Below are positions 1-11,635 of a DNA stretch of 64,000 nt, one piece after another. Origin of the DNA: Nissolia schottii (taxonomy: Eukaryota > Streptophyta > Magnoliopsida > Fabales > Fabaceae); contig QANU01006828.1 of assembly GCA_003254905.1 (NCBI GenBank), forward strand, positions 501,886-565,885, written 5' to 3'. Position numbers and translations under genes: made by a program. A model generated the notes under the pieces. The model was not told the DNA's origin. It ran no database searches and was given only the letters and a program-made list of their open reading frames with translations. The stretch's first letter is position 1. Each line of letters begins with the position of its first letter.

Positions 1-970
1 AGTTTACCCAGAAACGAGTTTACACCCGAGTTAGCTCGATTTTACAACCTAAACTCGTAAAATCGTACAAAATCGTACGATTTTACGTGTTAAAACGCGA
101 TTTTAATAACTATGTATAGAGTAAATGATTTATGGTTTCAATTAGACCTGAAAAATATTGGTTTCAATGTGTAGGGAGTACAAAAAAATAAAATAATAGG
201 ATTTAAGTGAGGATGCATTTAAGTGGAATTAAATAGGAATCTTATTATTCCATAACCCATTTTTTATCCTTAGTTCCTATCTCCGAGATTTTTTTAAATG
301 GCTTGGCTTTAAATATGATTTACTATAGGCCATTGACATTATTTGATCCATGTAACTGACTCCACTAAATATATACAAGGGCTTAATTATTGTTGTTGTC
401 GTTGTCGTCTGCTTTCAATATCTTCTCTTAATATGAAAACTTGCTTTCCAATTCCTTCATGAGTCATGACTGTAAAGCAGTATCATGTTAGCTGGTCTAT
501 ATTGACTATTTGGTAAATCACATGCTCTCTTCCTCTTTCTTGTAAGGAAACCATAATTGTTTATACACAGTCTAATTGTCAGAATTCTTTTTTTAAAATT
601 TTTGAAAAAAGGAGTATAAAATAGTTCACAGCAATAATGAGAGGAAAAGGATACTGTTGCTTTGTAAATAGGTTTTATTTTTCCTGACTTAGCCTTGAAT
701 GTCATTAGTTCTGAAATTCGGGAGGATTTTTCTTCTGATAATCGCAGTCCTCATAGTAAAGCTATATTGTTTGTTACACAACATTTATAACTCTTTTGAA
801 TGCATGCAGTGGTACAACTGTGTTGAAAATTTTTGGAGGATATGTTGCAAATATCTCAATTTTGCTGTGTTTTGTATTGATCCATTACTTCTTATTTTAG
901 ATTTTAGAGATCTGATAATTTTTTCTAGATGGTAACTTACTGCTTTTAATTTTTTTTATGAATTATTCAG
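1..970 (+). other. PEX5 intron sequence
   Basis: This AT-rich stretch precedes the first visible PEX5 exon and ends in a normal acceptor (TTATTCAG at 963-970). I searched for the conserved residues that precede AIAAMMRAQ in plant PEX5 and found none, so it is read as part of one intron that begins outside the window. Confidence 0.7.
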
Positions 971-1278
971 GCCATTGCAGCAATGATGCGAGCACAGGAG
1001 GCTGATCCAACAAACCTGGAAGTGCTTCTTGCTCTTGGTGTCAGTCATACAAATGGTTAGTGATTGCTTCAGATCCACTGGTTGGATGAATGACATAAAG
1101 CATAATAGCAAATTAATATTTTGTCAAAACCTGTTTGTCATGCCAAGCCTTGAGCTTTAATTTGTTTTAAGTGTATGTTTGTACTCATATTGCTGATTTT
1201 TTTTTTTTGATGGACATGCGTAAAGTTTGGAGAGGGCTTCTAGGTAGCTGTTAGCTAAACATGGTGTTTGATTTTTTT

Positions 1279-1310
<32 letters not shown>

Positions 1311-3514
1311 TCATTTTCAGTTATTGCGTATTCATTAAAAATTTAAAAATCCCACATTGTTTTCATTTTCTTTCTTGATTTAGGCGTAGTAGAAACAATA
1401 TTTTCTTGTTTTCATTATTTCTTCACAAAACTTTGCAAAGAAACAAAATCAAAACGAAATGTCATTTTTGTAATTATAAATGGAAACACACCTCCTGAAT
1501 ATGAAAACAAAATACAAAACCATACACTGTAATATGCTTTTATTTGCTTGACTTTTTATTGTGTTTGCTCAGTAGAGATTCTTACTTTTATATAGTCTTG
1601 TATTTTAGTGAATTCCCAAATGAAAGCATCAATGAAATAACTTCTGGCGTATGCTTCACATTATCCAATAAAAAAAAAACTGAATTTGTCTTCTGATATT
1701 TACAGAACTGGAGCAAACGGCTGCTTTGAAGTATCTATATGGATGGCTTCGCCATCACCCAAAGTATGGATCACTTGCCCCACCTGAGATGTCTGATTCT
1801 TTGTACTACGCTGATGTAAGTGGAACTGATTACTTTTATTGGTTATCCTGTTTGCCGAAGGATAATTTATTTGTTACGTGATCCTCCATAGCACACATTA
1901 TAATTAAGATGCAGACCTACTTGAAAACCCTTGTGGAAGTGTGCTGTTTAGCAGTTGCTTGGTTCTTTTATGTAGACCATAATCCCAGTCCTATCTTTAG
2001 TTTTAGGGAAAGGCGCTTGCCCTTGGATAGGGTTGTTTACTTGACCTTTCTCTGTTGCGGGTACTTTTAAGGGGTTACCCTATAAATTGTTGAAAGGAAT
2101 TGGAGGGTTGATGAAGGTTACTGAAAGGGAATGCTCGGAAGTTGGAGGCACTATTCTAACTAATTATGCCATGCGTTTGTGTTTATACATAAATAGGATA
2201 CATAGTTTATTTACATATTGGCATATGAACATCCCCTATCAAGCTGCACTACATATTTAATCAAGCCTGCTTTCACGTGTGCAATTGATTCTAGCCCTGG
2301 TAAAAACTTTGTAAAAATATGTTTTTAAGTTGTTGGCTTGTTTGAATATACCCAATAAAAATAAGAATCTGCGGGATTTTCTTCCAAAAGATGATAACCA
2401 TTCAGTATGTTATGTCCTCTCATAAAGTAGTTGCTCAGATGAAATATGAAGGGCTGTTTTGTGATGATGCTCATCTTCAACACTAATCATTCCTACCTGA
2501 CAAGCTTATTTAATTTTCATCCAATAGTGCTTGTGACCTATTAAATAGTCTGTGAGTTGAGCTGTTTGATTATCTGATTTGTGAAGTGTCTAAGAAAAAT
2601 AGTTTTACTGAAACACTTATCTAGCAACATTTATACCAATGTATCATCTGGTTAGACCTGAAAGATTGATTTTCCTTTCTACAGGTTGCTAGATTATTCA
2701 ATGAAGCCGCTGAAATGTCGCCTGATGATGCAGATGTTCACATAGTTCTTGGTGTTATGTACAACTTATCCAGAGAATATGACAAAGCCATTACTTCTTT
2801 TGAAAGAGCGTTGAAAATTAAGCCACATGATTACTCTCTCTGGAACAAGCTTGGTGCAACACAAGCAAACAGTGTTCAAAGTGCGGATGCAATAATGGCT
2901 TATCAACAGGTACTGTGCTTCAAGTTTAACAACAGGCACATATCTTTTATTGGTTAAGGAATTAACATGTACTGTGCAATCTATTTTCTCCATGTTATCT
3001 ATTCTATCTCTAATGGAATTTTCCTTTTTCTATTGACAAAAACAACCTTCATTCCAGGCACTTGATTTAAAGCCTAATTATGTTCGTGCTTGGGCTAATA
3101 TGGGTATCAGTTATGCAAACCAGGTAAGTTCATTGCTGGGATCTTAACTAATGCGTTGGACTATTGGCAAGCTTTATGCTTCATTTCATACTAATTTGCT
3201 ATTTGTACATTTCCTGCAGGGCATGTATGACGAGTCCATTCGATATTATGTTCGAGCACTTGCCATGAATCCTAAAGCAGATAATGCATGGCAATATTTG
3301 AGAATCTCGTTGAGGTATGGTTTTGGAATATATGTTAACAGAGTTTAGTAGAGCAGGATATGAAATGGGAGAATGATAACTCAGATTAGTAATATATTTC
3401 CTGTGACCTAACTACTATATGCTATTTTCCAGCTGTGCTTCCCGGAATGACTTGTTGGAAGCTTGTGATAGTCGTAATCTGGACCTTCTCCAGAAGGAGT
3501 TTCCACTAAAATAA
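971..3514 (+). CDS. PEX5: PEX5, peroxisomal targeting signal 1 receptor (C-terminal part)
   Basis: PEX5 binds C-terminal SKL-type signals (PTS1) in the cytosol and carries cargo to the peroxisome docking complex. Six exons are visible: 971-1055, 1706-1815, 2685-2909, 3058-3123, 3220-3314 and 3433-3514. All phases join and give 220 residues ending in QKEFPLK and TAA. The sequence covers the later TPRs (motifs near VHIVLGVMYNLSREYDKA, YSLWNKLGATQANS and VRAWANMGISYANQ), then the C-terminal helical segment LLEACDSRNLDLLQ, and matches plant PEX5 as I know it almost word for word. The first exon seen starts in phase 0 after an acceptor at 969-970, so the N-terminal Wxxx(F/Y) region and earlier TPRs lie left of the window; I see no further exon in 1-960. 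It converges on the peptidase gene at 4492. Nothing looks broken. Confidence 0.96.
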
Positions 3515-4491
3515 GTTTTGCATCCAATAAGTGGATGAATTGCAGGTGGTCATTTCCGCTCATAGGCGATGGCTTGAATATGAATCCTATTTTTCGTGGA
3601 GTTATGAACCAAATGTCACATTTTCTGTCATTAAACCCCACCGTAGATCTCTGCTTCCTTAGAAATTTGAAGGAGAACTGAAAAATTGATCCAATGACTA
3701 GGCATGCACGTATATCCGAGGCATTTTTTCTATTTCTCTTTAAACATAGCATTTCATGTGGTGGGGAAATGTATAAAGCATATCAATCGACTCTGGATTG
3801 GGGCATAGTCACAGATTACTTTTCTGAATATGAGATAAGCTGTATACCACAACCGCTGTATTAAGGCAGATAAGCAGGGATGATTCGTGGCATATCGCGT
3901 TTCTAATTTACCAGAATAGTAAGGATTGTTACCGAAAGCTCTGAATGTATATGATCAGTATGCATTATGAAGCAAATTTCTTGATCCCAAATGTAATGTG
4001 GAACCTGTTAAGTTATTAACCCAAAAATAAAAATCCTGTTGATATGTTACAGCATTATATATACTTTGTAGTTTCAAAGTCATGATGCGATCGAACCCTA
4101 TTGTACAAGTGTAGTGGCCCAGCGAAGATAACAAGCAGTTCTTCATTTCATCTCAGTTCTTGATTTTCTTATATATTTGTTCAAGGATTGAAGCTATAGA
4201 TTCTTCTCAATTCTTTGATATTTAAGCAAACGATTGCTGAATGCATGATTGACATATGAAATTGTGTCGTACACCAATTATTGATCCTGTCGTAAACTCA
4301 TACAAAAGGGTCATGTGGAAGAGCCTTAGACATGAAAGGCCCTAAACAAGACCAAACAAATTTTGATAGAATAGTTCGTGATCCGAAACAATTGCACAAC
4401 TCAAGGATGCTACCATTGACATGTGTAAAGCCCCGCAGGTTGACTAAAAAAAGCACTGCAGAACATAGTCCAATTAGTGTTGCCTAGTTGG
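3515..4491. other. 3' flanks of convergent PEX5 and peptidase genes
   Basis: This is non-coding sequence between two convergent genes. The left part is presumably the PEX5 3'UTR and the right part, next to 4492, the peptidase 3'UTR. I see no open frame with family resemblance and no repeat. The poly(A) sites cannot be placed with confidence. Confidence 0.6.
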
Positions 4492-7400
4492 TTACGAGCC
4501 CCTGTCGATAACTCTGTTGTTGGGTGCTGGTTGGGTCCTGTCCAATTTTTCCGAAAAACTCAACAAATGGATCTGCTGCTGAGATTCTTCAACCAGCTTC
4601 ATTTCATCACAAAGACTTGAAATATCAGGGGTTATTCCACCTCCATCACAAAGCCTACATACCCCATCCCCTAGTAAATCATTTAACAAAGCAGCTGGTT
4701 CTTTAGCTCCACCATGCTGTAAGAATTTTGTTCTTAAAGCAAATCCTGTAGTTAGTGATAGTGGATCCTCCTGGCACAACTTCTTCCATATGGTAGCAGC
4801 AAAACACTTAGCATACAAATAGGTATAATACCCTGCACGAAAAAGAAAAGTATCACGATCTAATTAGCATACAAATAGGTATAATACCCTGCACGAAAAA
4901 GAAAAGTATCACGATCTAATGTCCTAATCCAAACCAATGACATAAACCAACAGGAATTAATTGACAAATCAAAATACTCAACATCAGAAAAAAATTTCGC
5001 TCATATAAACTGAAGGGTTTACTCTAGAGAGATTAGGAATCTCAACTGTTGGTGAGAAAATTAAGAGTGGATTCTAACAAATCCATTTTGTGATGCATGT
5101 GTGTAATATCAACTGTTGATTTCCTCGTCAACACGTGAGATCATTTAATTCTCTATAAAGTGAGGGCTCACTTTAAAAGAAAATTCAAACTTCAGACCCG
5201 CTCACCTGCGCCATAATTAAGGAGATGACTAAATCGGGCCTCCCAGTGTGTTCCTTCTACATGTTCCCAATTGGTATGCTCTCTTTTCAGTTCAGCAACA
5301 ACAGAACTAATGTCCGCATGAGGGAGTGGTTGCTCACCAAAAAGTGTCTGGTCAACCAAGGCATAAAAGATCTGACAGAAAACACAACTATGTTAATGTT
5401 ACTCGCAACTCAAACGTATGGTGTATCAACATATAGAAGGGGGGGGGGGTTTGTAAAAACACCTGACGTTGCAGATCAGTTGCAGCAAACATATCTCTGG
5501 CACCTTGCATTGACTCAACCAGTTTCTGAGGGATTTCTTCACCAGTTGAGTAGTGTCTAGCAAATGTTTTCAAAACTCGATAATCCCATGCATAGTATCT
5601 GTCCACCAAAAATAATATGAAGTCAATCATAATCAAGAAGATCAATACCACAATACCAGCACACGAGAGGTCACCATTCTCACCTTATTTAACCCATAAA
5701 ATATAATATAGGCAAGTTGAGAATGAAGTTAGAAGTACAGAACTAAAGTAGGGTTTGAGTAAAAAGTTTGACACAAGAAACAAATAAAAATTTACAGAAC
5801 TTGGTTTATATTAGGTTAATTCCATTTCAACGATTTAACCACATCTTTTATATTTTATTTACCGCCTTGATTTAAAGGGTTAAGACTTAAAAGAACATAG
5901 TTCTTCCAGCATGCTAGCATATTCTCCACAATAACAATTTCTACTCACTCAAAGAGGTTGGATGGTATTTCTGCAAAATCAAGAACCACTCTGGTGCCTG
6001 AAAAATGTTGGTAGTCCTGCAATAAGAACATGATAACATCACAATACTAAAAGAAAAATGATGGCAGTAACCTTGCAAACCTTTCTATTCGCAAGTAACC
6101 GTCATTCATTAAATGCTTGCAAAGGTTTTTCGGTTAGTTGTACAATACAGTAAAACAGTTTACATAATTTAATTCCAAAGACCATTTAAACAATATCATT
6201 AAAGTTTGACTCAACTTGCCCAAATCATGTTTATATTTATGCCTTTAGAACATTTGATGAGAAATATACTTGACTGCTATAAATTACACGTTACATATAA
6301 TTGAACACAATGTGTAAATCATAAATCTATTGGGAAGCACTACCATCATACCATGCACAATTACTATTTCCTGGGTCATGCTTCATTATGCCTACTCATG
6401 TAAATCTTACTTTATTCAATATTAATCTCTGTTATTTATGCAATATGATTGTTTATTTTTCATTTATTTATAAAAGAAGGAATTTCATTAGAGGAAGAAA
6501 GAGATTGTTTACGAAAGGTTGCGGATAAAAAATCCTCAACAAAGACCAAAGAAAAAGGGGTGAAACTTAGAAGGAGTGAAAAGAATGCCTCGTGTTCAAA
6601 CTCATGAAAAGTTCCAAGAACATACCGTTCTTGAAAGCAGTGAATGAAGAGCATGTCCAAATTCATGAAATAGAGTTTCCACTTCCCAATGATTAAGCCT
6701 CACAGCTGATGGATTAGGTGAACCCGAAAAATTACAAACAAGAGCTACAACCTGCAAATTATCAGAATCAGGCAACAACCAGAATAATAAACAATCTGCC
6801 TCCTCTGTTGGGTGAACGGAGCATTTTAGTGAGTAAAGTGTGCTTATATGAGCAATATGTTTATTCAAAAGAAATTTTGATATTTGGCAGAACAAAACTC
6901 AATTATTGAATAGTAATAGATAAGTCTTAAAAAAAGTTAAAAGCTTAGTTATTGTCTATGTATTACCTTTTTTTCATAGGAAAGAAATTTATTAAGTAGT
7001 TACAGCAGTAGTATATGCGGTGTTATGTGCTGAACTATTCCAAATCAATTGGTAAAATAGTGTTCTCTTAGTTTCTTGTTTCTTTCATTTTTCCTTCTCT
7101 TTCTAAAACCACCTTGCTTTTCCACAGGAGGATGTATGTCTTATTTTTTATCACTGTAATATAACTTCTTTATATGAAGAGTTTCTCATTAAAAGGAACT
7201 GCAGATTATATTGACAAAGAAAAAATCATAATTGCTAGCTAAATGCCTCAATCCAATTAAGGGAATAAGAAAGTTTCACGTACTGGAAGTTGGTATTCTG
7301 TTTGAGAAATCCTGCGACCCCCTTTAATTGCAAAATGAGCACAGCCAGGATACTTTCCCTTTCTTGAGTACAAATCAAGGTAGAGATATCCTAAATCACC

Positions 7401-10400
7401 CTGAAATGAGTTTGAGTCTCAGTGCATCCAAAATAATTAATGAAATATAATGCAGAAAAGCAATAATATTAATCATAAATGACAACGTTACATACATGTG
7501 ACTATCAGACATTTGGCAGTTGGTATACATGAATGAAATAAGGTCTAAAGCCTATAATATAGGTACCCAAAAAAACCAAAGAGAGTGGACATATTTAATC
7601 AGGAAAGCATGAAAATAGAAGTAACTACAGCAGAGCAGGGATTTAAGTAACACAAATGCTGAACACATCTCCATTTTCTTCGTCTATTTATTAATTTGAT
7701 TTTCTTCATTCTTAAATGTAGATATGATAAAGTTAAAACAATAGAAACATCATTGTCTGACTTATGTTTCAATTACAATACCAGAGTTGTACCATTTGTA
7801 TCCAAATTCATCTCAAGTCACAAAGATTTCTACATTAAGTACCTCTTCAGGATGGTGAAGAGACAGTTTAAGCACTTGTGGATCCCAGGATTCACCAGGT
7901 GCTAGGGGGATGCTGTGAAAGGTTGCACCAAACAATGACTGCACCAGCACCTTCAAACCCTCAATACAGTTTGACAAAGAAAAATATGATGCTACAACCT
8001 GCATACATGATTTTTCCATAAATGTGAAAAATGAAAACCTAGGTTTGCATAAACAACAAACATAACATGCAGAAATATCATATTTACCGAAGAGTCCAAT
8101 TTATTAGTAGAGGTCTTCATCATTGTCATGTAATAGGCCTCATCCCATGGCCTTAAACCTCCATCACTTCGACCAAGTTTTTCTCTCTTGAATTTCGCAA
8201 GTAATTTAAGCTCCTAAAATTATAAGAAAAAGAGAAAAATCCCTGTTTTATGTACAAGCACAAGCCACTATGTATAAAACAAATTCCTGCCCTAGAAAGT
8301 AAGGCTAAGGGGAATCTATACCTCTTCAGACTTAGCCTGGACCATCTTGCTCATCTCAAGTAAAAAAGACATTACAACTTCTGGTGACGAAGCCATGTTA
8401 GGCTTAACAGCAAATTCAGCATAAGATTTACACCCCATCATCTGGATGAAATAATCAGACTCAAATCAATGAGTTGTGAAGTCAAAACAGAAGAAATGAT
8501 AAGCTTTGTAGGGAAATACTTGTGAAGACTATCAAGCTAAGTGAGTATAGATAATTGGATGATATTCTATCCACTTTTTCATTGAATATAAAACTTTACC
8601 TCCAAGAAGTCAAAAATACTTGTTCATAATTCATAAAACAAAACATGTTGAATGTTGTGGGTCAAACAAAGGGCTTAAAGGGAGTCAGAGTGCTCAATGA
8701 AGATACATACCTGACCAAGCTCATGTCGAGCAGATATAAGCCTCTTCAGAACATCAACATTTGCATATGGAACAGAATTTCCTTGTATATATACCATTTT
8801 CCTAATCTTAAAATACAAAGAGGGAAGTACATCAAATTATTTCAAGTTAAAATGCAAAAATAAAGGTTAAGTTCATTCCTTAGACTCAGTAAGGAATACT
8901 GGATTCAACAGTACTCTAGTCTAGAAAAGCAAGTTTCTTAGAAGATTAGACATGATTCCAAATGCTTTCCCAGTTCTCGAGCTTACTGGACACTCCTTAA
9001 TAAGACTTATCAATACTCCTTACTACAGGTATTAACATATCAGGGTAAAGTTCCAAATCATCGAATAGAAAATACCTCATCATCTGATGACAATTGTAGC
9101 ATAGAAGCAACAGTTTGTGGGTCTGTTGTAATCCGAAATCCTTTGGCACCTGATGAATCTGATCTATAGATAGGCTTAACAAGATACTGTAAGTTTTTGG
9201 GTATGCGCGATGAAGGATATATATCGACAGTTCCTGGGTCCGAGACAATATTTTCATTGTACCTAACCAAACCAAACAAAATTCAAAAACAGATCAAAAG
9301 CACAGCAAAAAAGGCACCATTCGAACTGGGTATACTTTACTTGTTGGGAGTATAATTAATGAAGCAACTACTGAATCGAAATCACCAATAAAAACATTTC
9401 ACATATATTATCAACTCCAATTAATTATGGCAATAATGTTTCCAAGACAATTTATTGATTTTTCACCACAAGCAAAGAAAAATTAACCAATGCATAAATA
9501 TCAGTTATAAACATACTTACGCTCTGCATAGCTGAGAAATTTCAATATTTAGCATGTTTACTCGATCTAATTTCTCTGCAAACAAAGTGCATTAATTAAA
9601 AACCTTTTAGTGCATAAAGGTTCCCAACATTGTTTTCTGAGAGCATAACATGAAATTAGGAGCAGTATGGTTACCTGAGAAAAGATGAATTCCACCCCTT
9701 TCAAAATCAACACGTAAGTTTCTAACTCCCCTTCGAGCTTCCTCGGAAAGCATATGACATTCTTTCTCAGCTTTCTTCACCGCATCATAGAGATCATGAT
9801 TTGTGTTCAGATACTATACAACAAAGAGAGGAAAAACTAAGCGCTTGTATGGGTTTACACTTACATGTGACTTAGGTTACATCATTTCTCAAACTCTCAA
9901 TCTAACATTTACATGATATTTATAGGACTAGGGGGAAGGGTCCAAGTCCTCATGGGTTAAGTTTTGTAAACATGATTATTAGGAACATATTTGTATATAG
10001 AAGGTGCATGTCGCCAAAGCTTGCACACACCCAAACTCTTAAATAGTTTATATAACAGCATCGACATATGATCTTTTCTCTTTTCTTCCTAGGCCATACC
10101 CTTGTTTCGAAAATCTTATCTTAAATGGACCTCAGCGGTGTCCTTATTAGCGAAAGCAAAAGGAAGAAGGTAGAGCATATCTTGTCACATGAACGAATAT
10201 ATCAAAAAAATGAAAAAAGAAGCAGCGAGCATCGCCCGTCACCTCACATGTAGATATTCATTGATTCTCATGGATGCCTTGTTAGCCTCCTCAATAAATT
10301 CCCTAATTCACCAAAAACAATACATGCATAAGGAAAATAACCACATATCAATCTGATCAACAGCAAGGGTGAAATAATAAAACAAAGAAAAGAACCTGTT

Positions 10401-10901
10401 AGGATGCGTATGCCTGCACAGTTCAGCAGAGTCGACAACAGAACACACCTGAAGAACACACGAAACAGAACGCCCAACAATCCAACACAATCAGTTGCAG
10501 AATAACGAGTTAGTCACAAGCAATTAGCGACATTGCGGAAATGAAAGCGACGAGAGAGTTTTCAATACAGACAGTGTCAGAAATCTCGTCCATGGCTCTC
10601 ATAACGTCCGAAGCAGGCGGCATGGTGGAAATGTAAGCGATGAGTTCTGCAGACCTAACAGTTACAACACAAGCAATTGGTAAATGGAAGAAGCAATTCA
10701 AAGCGTCACAAAGAAGCAATACACATACCTTTGAATGGCTTCATCCACGAAGGATTGGAAGCCTTTTGGGGTCTTCAAATGGGGGAAGCAGTAGAGACCT
10801 GAGGAAGAGGAGGAGGATAAGGTGCGGATTGAGAGAGGATTTGGGTTCCTCTGAGTATGACGGAAAGCTTTGAAGGCTCTGCTCAATAGACTCCTCCACA
10901 T
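4492..10901 (-). CDS. MIP: Mitochondrial intermediate peptidase (M3 zinc oligopeptidase)
   Basis: This M3-family metallopeptidase removes an octapeptide from mitochondrial precursors after MPP cleavage. Seventeen exons, in transcript order: 10901-10729, 10654-10573, 10448-10396, 10302-10248, 9813-9675, 9575-9521, 9262-9076, 8806-8711, 8441-8322, 8213-8088, 7998-7843, 7400-7284, 6751-6626, 6016-5949, 5598-5463, 5371-5206 and 4832-4492. All phases agree and give 731 residues. The Arg/Ser-rich N-terminus (RSLLSRAFKAFRHTQRN) fits a mitochondrial presequence. The zinc site HEFGH is at about residues 482-486, and the third ligand Glu is at about 511 in DFAEIPSNLFE. The C-terminal region shows the plant signatures FEYYAWDYRVLK and NYGAGYYTYLYAKC. 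It closely matches the Arabidopsis protein. The last intron carries a 56-bp duplication that doubles its acceptor; the intact product needs the downstream copy. A donor of the form GTCTGT follows exon 2. Confidence 0.95.
4808..4919 (-). repeat. Perfect 56-bp tandem duplication across a splice acceptor
   Basis: Positions 4808-4863 and 4864-4919 are identical. Each unit contains, on the minus strand, the end of the last peptidase intron, its TGCAG acceptor and the first 25 bases of the last exon. The acceptor dinucleotides lie at 4833-4834 (used) and 4889-4890 (duplicate). The identity of the two units implies a very recent event or an assembly artefact. Confidence 0.97.
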
Positions 10902-11635
10902 GGCTGCTGCTGCTTCCGGTTGAGGTTGAAGAACGTCTAACTACACGCGCCAACTTCTTATAGAGGAGCCCAAATAATAACACTCGTTTTTATTTTTTGA
11001 TCTTTTTTTTAAAATCTTTTTTTCTTTTTATATATAATTTGACTTTATCAAGAATCTTACTTAATGACGGCAAAACCCTCTTTTCATAAGCTTGACTTTT
11101 TAACGCAGCAAACATAGCTTGAATCAGCTCACTCACACGCTACCTAGTTCTATTGATACCTGTTACATCTTTTTTTTTTTTTTTCTCTTTTATGTTGTGT
11201 ACCATGTAACTTAAGTAAAAGGCAATGATATATCTTTCAAGAAATTCTCCTAATTAAAAAAATAAATAGATATGAGAGCTTTGGACCTCATGGCAACACA
11301 AATTTGAAAAGTAGTTTTAAGCATGAATGAATCTTGAGCACCGTTTCATGTTAGCTTTATAGTTACTTTATCTCATTGCTTTTTGATCATGACAGCCCCT
11401 TGTGTTAGTTCTATGTGTGCACTTCTATATGGTTTTAGTTCAACCATTAGATTGTTCACTCGTCCTTGTAGACCATGATTCAGGGTTTCTGGCAAATGCA
11501 CTTTCTTCAAATACTTTAGCATCCAGAAGCAGTTTTCATTATTTGCTAGATAGAGTTGTATTTGCCAACCAAAAAAACTATCACATTGAAGGAGCAGAGT
11601 CACAGATAAAATGTGTAAACAAATGTAATTCAGTT
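10902..11635. other. Peptidase promoter side and spacer
   Basis: The spacer lies between the peptidase start codon and the stop codon of the trigger-factor-like gene. It should hold the peptidase promoter and 5'UTR near 10902-11000 and the 3'UTR of the next gene near 11400-11635. It contains T-rich runs (for example 11170-11184). No clear TATA box stands out, as is usual for housekeeping plant promoters. Open frames here have no family resemblance. Confidence 0.5.

Noticed and set aside
5440-5451. G-run as an expansion or frameshift in the peptidase gene
   Set aside because: It lies in an intron. The flanking exons 5598-5463 and 5371-5206 are in phase.
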